Shown: positions 55,311-60,059 of the stretch, piece after piece
Position numbering within the stretch: position 1 is the stretch's first letter
Layout of the letters: each line of letters opens with the position of its first letter
Assembly: GCA_015680685.1 (NCBI GenBank)
Contig: MNCI01009589.1
Location: 1-60,059 of the forward strand
Direction: 5' to 3'
Length of the DNA: 60,059 nt
From: Gnetum montanum
Lineage: Eukaryota > Streptophyta > Gnetopsida > Gnetales > Gnetaceae
Notes under the pieces: generated by a model
Seen by the model: the letters and a program-made list of their open reading frames with translations, nothing else
Databases searched by the model: none
Told to the model about the DNA's origin: nothing
Translations under genes and position numbers: made by a program

Positions 55311-57574
55311 AACCTAAACAATGTAGTGAAGAAATAACTTTTACCATAATTAAATGTTATGGTTTTAACATCGAATTTTTTTTAACATTGCATTCTACAC
55401 ATGTGTGTCACAATTTCTATAAATTTCCAGAATCTTATAGATTACATATTGATACCTTCTAATCTTTGAACATGTGTTGGCCATGTTTTATAATTTATGG
55501 TAACTACTAAGTTAGGGGGTTCAATAATATCATAAACATATTTCTTATTAGTTTTTTTTAAAAAATTCAAAAGAGTAGAATTAATAGAATAATATATAAA
55601 ATGACATGCATAACATACCAGTAAACTTTGGTTAAACTTTCAATTAAAGTAGAAGATGTATAACTATCTTCCATGAAAATGGTTTATATCAAACATAAAG
55701 ATAAACTTATATGATTTGTTTTATTTTGGTTATTAACACATTTTCTTAAGTTTTATTTATATTAAAGCATTTTCTTTATCTATGAAGAATTTCTACGTTA
55801 TATTTCTATGAAAGGTCTAAGAAATATCTTATAAATATAACCTTATATGATACTATTAAGAGTTTTCGAGTTATATTTTTCAGAAGATTTTTATGGGGTG
55901 GTGCTTAATGTAGTTTCTTATATAGCACATTGTATTCCATGTACATTTTGATAGAATTGCATTTATATTTGCATAAATACTATATAAGTGATCTTTGAGA
56001 TTGACTTTCAAATGAAATTTAAAATCCATTATATATTTTTGGCCTATTGCTTAATGAATTGAATTGGAGTTTCATGAAAAATTTCAACCTCTTCAAGCAT
56101 TTTAATATAATTAAATATGGTATTGTCCATATATTTTTGAAAATGATAAGCTTTTCATTCTTTCTTTATAAATGTTAGTATCCTATACAAGCTTTCATAT
56201 GTTATGTGTTATTTTTAACTTCTTTTTAAATTATTTTGGAGGATCTAATCAAAGTTAAATTATTTTGGATGACCTAATTAGAGTTTATTGATCCTAATGT
56301 TGAATGAAAAAAATGTTTTCTTTTATTTTAAACATTCATATATTGTATAATGCATCATGTTTTTAAGCAGTCTCTTTAAAGAATGTTATAAGGGACCACT
56401 AGTGATCATAATGGGTTTATTTCTCAAGTTGTAAGACCTATTTGAGCTTAGGTGCAACCACTCAAAAGATGTTAGGGCTTTTTCTCATCCATTAACCTTT
56501 TACAATCTTGCCTTGACCCTTCTAGGATCTTACCTTGGTCGGAAGAGGATTGAGTCTTTGGGTGATGATGTTTTAATTTAAAAATATTATAACCTTAAGG
56601 CTAAAGACAGGAAGTTAAATGATTGAGTAACTTTATTATTCATTAAATTTATAATTTATCATTTAGCTACTATAATATATCTTTTACCCATCTACATATT
56701 TTGATTCTTAGAAAATAACAATTCTTATATAATTGCTAAACTTTATCATTATGTACATACATGATATTTAGCTTTTACTATTTTTACGTAATTTCTTTTT
56801 TGGATTATCATTTACATACATAAGTAATTATGTTAAGTTTTTTTTTTAAAATTTAGCTTATTATTAAATCTTTTTTCATGTTTAAAATTATATATTGCCT
56901 TATGAAGTCATTTTATTTCTTTTTCTTTCAATTGTATTTGCAATAAGTTTGTAAATTTCTTTATAGAATAAAAGAATATAATGATTCTTAATGGGTTGGA
57001 GGATGAAAAAATTAGATAAAATATTTTAAAATCAATTTTTAAAGAGATCATCATCATAAATATACCCCAATTGTCTTAACAAAATGGAGTTAGCGACATT
57101 TTTCTATTTCATCATTTACCGCTATGAAGAGCTAGATTTTTATTTATTTGTAATTTTTTCAATTCATCTTAACCACTTTTTCCTATTTTTTTGGTCTTTC
57201 TTTTGGTGGCTTTTCTAGAATATTGGTGTAACAACCTTTTTTAATAGGTTTATTATCTAATCTTTTTTGCAAATGCCCAAACCATTTGAGACACTATTTT
57301 GTAGCTTATTTTAAATAGAAGAAAGTGTAAGTATCCCTTTAATATTTGTATTGTGTAGTTTGTCTCTTTTTTTTTTTTTTTTTTTGTGTAACATTCAACA
57401 TCTATTTAAGTATTTGCATTTTTGCTACACTGATTTGTTGTTCATTTTTTTCAATACTGTTTAACATTGAACATCATATAAGATAGTAGGCCTAATGATT
57501 ATCCCATAAAATTTTCCCTTTAGTTCTATTGGCATTTATAGAACATGATATGCTTATCTCCATTTAATATTTAG
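55311..57574. other. AT-rich spacer
   Basis: No gene is seen. It contains one SINE-2 copy (56,404-56,578) and a poly-T tract at about 57,364-57,386. Confidence 0.5.
56404..56578 (+). mobile_element. SINE-2 copy
   Basis: gatcataatgggtttatttc, tcaagttgtaagacctattt, gagcttaggtgcaaccactc, gttagggctttttctcatcc and gggtgatgatgttttaat line up with 43,539-43,690. An inner segment (ccttgacccttctaggatct) is longer than in that copy. Confidence 0.7.
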
Positions 57575-58690
57575 GAAGAGATATAGTGAAATTTAAAATA
57601 AAAGGTAAATTTTATATATATGGTGACTTTAATGCAAGGATTTGTTCTAAGTAGAGTGAGAATAATTAAGGATGACTAGATATGCAAGATTATAGTTAAA
57701 TTAGAATTGTATGAGAAAGAACATCATAGGATATTGAAACAAAACAAATAGGAAAGCACATGGTCGAATGGGGACAAGGTCTTTATCTTATCATTTTAAA
57801 TGGGATTAAAATTTTTTCATGAGCTTAAAATTTATTTTTGGAAAGGAAGGAAGATGTTCATGTAGTGATTTACTACTAATCACCCCTCAAAATTCACTAG
57901 GGAATGTCCACATCATTTTCTACAATTTATTAATAGAATACATTTTAATTATAAGCAATACTAGAAAATAAGAAGATACATTACAACTATAAATATAAAG
58001 TCTTTCTAGTAAGAGGTACAAAATTGTTTAAAAAAAAATTAAAGATTGAGAAGAAGACATATTACTAAAGGCTACAAAAGATAGTACTATGAAACAAAGT
58101 GTATGGGTAAGAAGAAGTGGTTTAATGAAGAATATTTTTAATAATTCATGTAATCAAAAAGCTTTGAATAAGGACTATATGACATTTTTTTGAGGGGAAA
58201 AAAGGAAATTTATAAAAGATCACCAAAACAATATGATGCAAATGATAAAGTAAGAGCCAGGAAATTTGGAAACTTTTAAGAAATAAAATTTCTTTAAGTA
58301 TTGATATTCCATTTACAAAGATAAAGGGTTCTAAAAAATTTTGTTTCATCATAAAATAAACGATATAACAAGTTGCATGCTCCTAGATATTTTACAAATT
58401 ATGTATGATGTAGTAGTAGAGGGAATTGGGAAATTAGCTTCTAGGAAAGTTGTAGATGTAGAAGGATTGTATGCTAAATTACTAAAATATGGTGAAGAGG
58501 TAATCTCAATAAAGACTTAGAAAATGCTTAATGAAGGATTTCAAAATGGTTTGATTAGATTATGGATGATTAGTAAAGTAATTATACTCTTTACAAAATG
58601 AGAGAAATTAGATTTAAATAATTACAAATTAATAATGATCAATGACTTGTTTGCAATATTGTTTGGTATCATTTTGGAGAAATAATTATG
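57575..58690 (+). pseudogene. Second LINE remnant: endonuclease and reverse transcriptase
   Basis: The endonuclease motif YGDFNARI is at about 57,618-57,642, followed by a decayed stretch (ILNGIKIF, then VHVVIYY) matching the end of the apurinic-type endonuclease. A linker at 58,110-58,260 reads RSGLMKNIF in one frame and KKWFNEEYF in another, typical of the region before RT. The RT start is at 58,424-58,690: KLASRKVVDVEGLYAKLLKYG, in two pieces KLASRKVVDVEG and LYAKLLKYG, then NEGFQNGLIRLWMISKVI and LNNYKLIMINDLF. The rest of RT is missing. The sequence differs from the LINE at 40.5 kb. Confidence 0.75.
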
Positions 58691-58699
58691 ATCATGGGT

Positions 58700-59450
58700 A
58701 GACGTAAATAATTTATGATCTTCAACATGTGTTTGTTCAATATCATCAAAGCTTAAAGGTTCAAGATCCCAAATAGGAGTTTCCAATTCTAATAGCTTCT
58801 CCTCTTTAAAGGAATGACGCTTGATTCTATTATGGAGGTACCAACTTCAAAGGTAAACTTTTCTCCATGGCTTTAACATCAGTTTCATTAAAAACATCAT
58901 TGAAGTAATCATTCTTCTACATAACTTAGATAGAAGACTCATCTCTCTCCCATGAGATAGCCTCAACATGGCTTAGAATCTCCTTTCCATTCCCACAAGG
59001 TATAGAACAATTGCAAAACATACGAGAATCATACCTTCTAGTGATGTTCTTAACCCTTCTTAGAAAAGTGCCTTAATCTTGGCCTCTCTTTTGGCTTTGA
59101 TCCTTCATCCTCCATGACTCAAGAGGTAGGAACTCTCCTTGATCAGTAGCATACATCATCTTTGACTTTGGAGATCTCTTGGTTCCTTTGATGAAGTTCT
59201 TAGTTCCCTCTCTTGAAACCTTTGACTATGGAGTACTTCTTTGCTTAATAAGATATACTTGAGAACTTCTTTTCTCATTGACCCCTACTTCATTAGACCT
59301 TACATCTTTCTTTCCTTGATGGCTAGAAGATATTCTCTCAATTCTCCTCAAAATATCTTTCAAGCTAGTCTTTAATTCCTTCATATCTCTTGATAAATCT
59401 TGAATTATCTTCTTCTTGTAGGCATAATGAAAAATGAAAAGGATAATTTA
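58700..59450 (-). pseudogene. Decayed minus-strand reading frame of unknown identity
   Basis: One frame stays open over long stretches, with only a few stops: DLSRDMKELKTSLKDILRRI (about 59,340-59,400, helix-forming), then NEKRSSQVYLIKQRSTP, RSPKSKMMYATDQGEFLPLE (near 59,150), and MFCNCSIPCGNGKEILSHVE (near 58,960-59,020). The basic middle resembles the linker regions of retroelement Gag proteins, but I cannot name the family. It lies between the truncated LINE and the right-edge LTR. Confidence 0.4.
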
Positions 59451-59725
59451 CACAAAATTCTACAAGGAAAAATGAAATATTCAATATTTCTGAAAGAATG
59501 GATAAGAAATACTCAAATCTTAAGAGAAATGGGCATAAGGTCTTCAAATGCTAGTTAGTACAAGATAATGGCTATTCAATTGTATAGTTATCTTCCAATT
59601 CTTAAAAGATATGATAAACTTAGAAAGAGAGAATTCATCCAAGATTGAGAATTTGAAGTGATTCTTTGCAATTGAGATGAGAATTATCCACTTGAATGCA
59701 ATTGTACCATGGATTCCAAGCTACT

Positions 59726-60059
59726 TGATGAGTGGCGAGGTACCCCTACACTCAACCATACGAAACCAGCGTCGCACGCGCGATCCGGTCGAACTCCGCA
59801 GATGGACTAGTTGTAGCACCTAGACAGTTAGCCTTAGGTCGCAGTTCGCTGTCTTCGCACCTAGACTAGTTTTGCATATGTCACGTATGGTTTAGTCTAG
59901 ATGAGGTGTATGATGTGTTCTAATTCTAATGCTACTCCTGATGGCAGTGGAAAATAATATTTAACTAAACTAAGCTATGAGGGAAAGGGTAAGAAATCTA
60001 ATCTAGCCTAAGTGCGACGAGCAATCGATTCCTTGATCAACCGTACACATCTTGGACTT
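59726..60059 (-). repeat. 3' LTR of another family member, cut by window edge
   Basis: tgatgagtggcgaggtaccc begins at 59,726, and the following 330 bases match the LTRs of element B most closely (ctagttgtagcacctagaca, gatgaggtgtatgatgtg, gcctaagtgcgacgagc). No primer-binding site precedes it, so this is the outer edge of a 3' LTR whose element lies to the right. Its many CpG sites (gcgtcgcacgcgcgatccgg) suggest it is younger than the other copies. The putative left target duplication is CTACT (59,721-59,725). Confidence 0.85.

Noticed and set aside
1-60059. CRISPR arrays, bacterial operons, or organellar insertions
   Set aside because: No spaced repeat array, no dense open frames and no ribosomal or organellar gene sequence; everything fits plant nuclear DNA.

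Overview
This is plant nuclear DNA dominated by transposable elements. I found no intact protein-coding gene. Large decayed Ty3/Gypsy elements of Athila-like and Tat-like type, plant-type RTE LINE remnants, several tRNA-derived SINE-like families, AT-rich spacers and one low-repeat gene-like island together suggest a large seed-plant genome, possibly a gymnosperm. The species cannot be fixed from the sequence.

Layout. From 1 to about 32,961 there is a nest of LTR retrotransposons, all on the minus strand. The oldest layer (element E) has Tat-like coding remnants: gag at 28,985-29,300 and 20,590-21,974, protease at 13,700-14,263, and RT/RNase H at 6,846-8,470. A diverged 5' LTR lies at 31,907-32,961. 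Three younger elements interrupt it. Element A (1-6,845, cut by the window edge) carries gag, protease, RT, RNase H and integrase of Athila type. Element B (14,264-20,584, target duplication ATGAT) carries gag only. Element C (21,975-28,979, target duplication TCTAG) carries gag, protease and a stub of the pol region. A, B, C and E share an LTR family with TGATG/CATCA ends, a primer-binding site matching the 3' end of tRNA-Asp, and a TATA box close to the LTR 5' end. A further segment (about 8,470-13,430) separates E's protease from its RT and holds a decayed plus-strand reading frame of unknown identity.

From 32,962 to 44,540 the DNA is AT-rich. It contains tRNA-derived SINE-like repeats, a three-unit ~355 bp tandem repeat with a tRNA-like pol III promoter, and a degenerate RTE-clade LINE (40,524-42,560). 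That LINE is itself interrupted by one SINE with an 18 bp target duplication and by an inverted pair of another SINE.

From 44,540 to 55,310 lies a more GC-rich island with scattered CAG/CTG runs, possible splice sites, a possible TATA box and local duplications. It looks like part of a gene (leader, introns or a non-coding transcript), but no protein family is recognisable. From 55,310 to the end the DNA is again AT-rich, with a SINE copy, a second LINE remnant (endonuclease and RT motifs), a decayed minus-strand reading frame and, from 59,726, the start of a CpG-rich, probably young LTR of the same family as A, B and C.

Functional picture: A is the only element here with all pol domains, and it is disabled (gag start codon lost, RT and integrase catalytic residues changed). 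B and C look like non-autonomous relatives that kept gag and the cis-acting ends and would have depended on pol proteins from A-type relatives.
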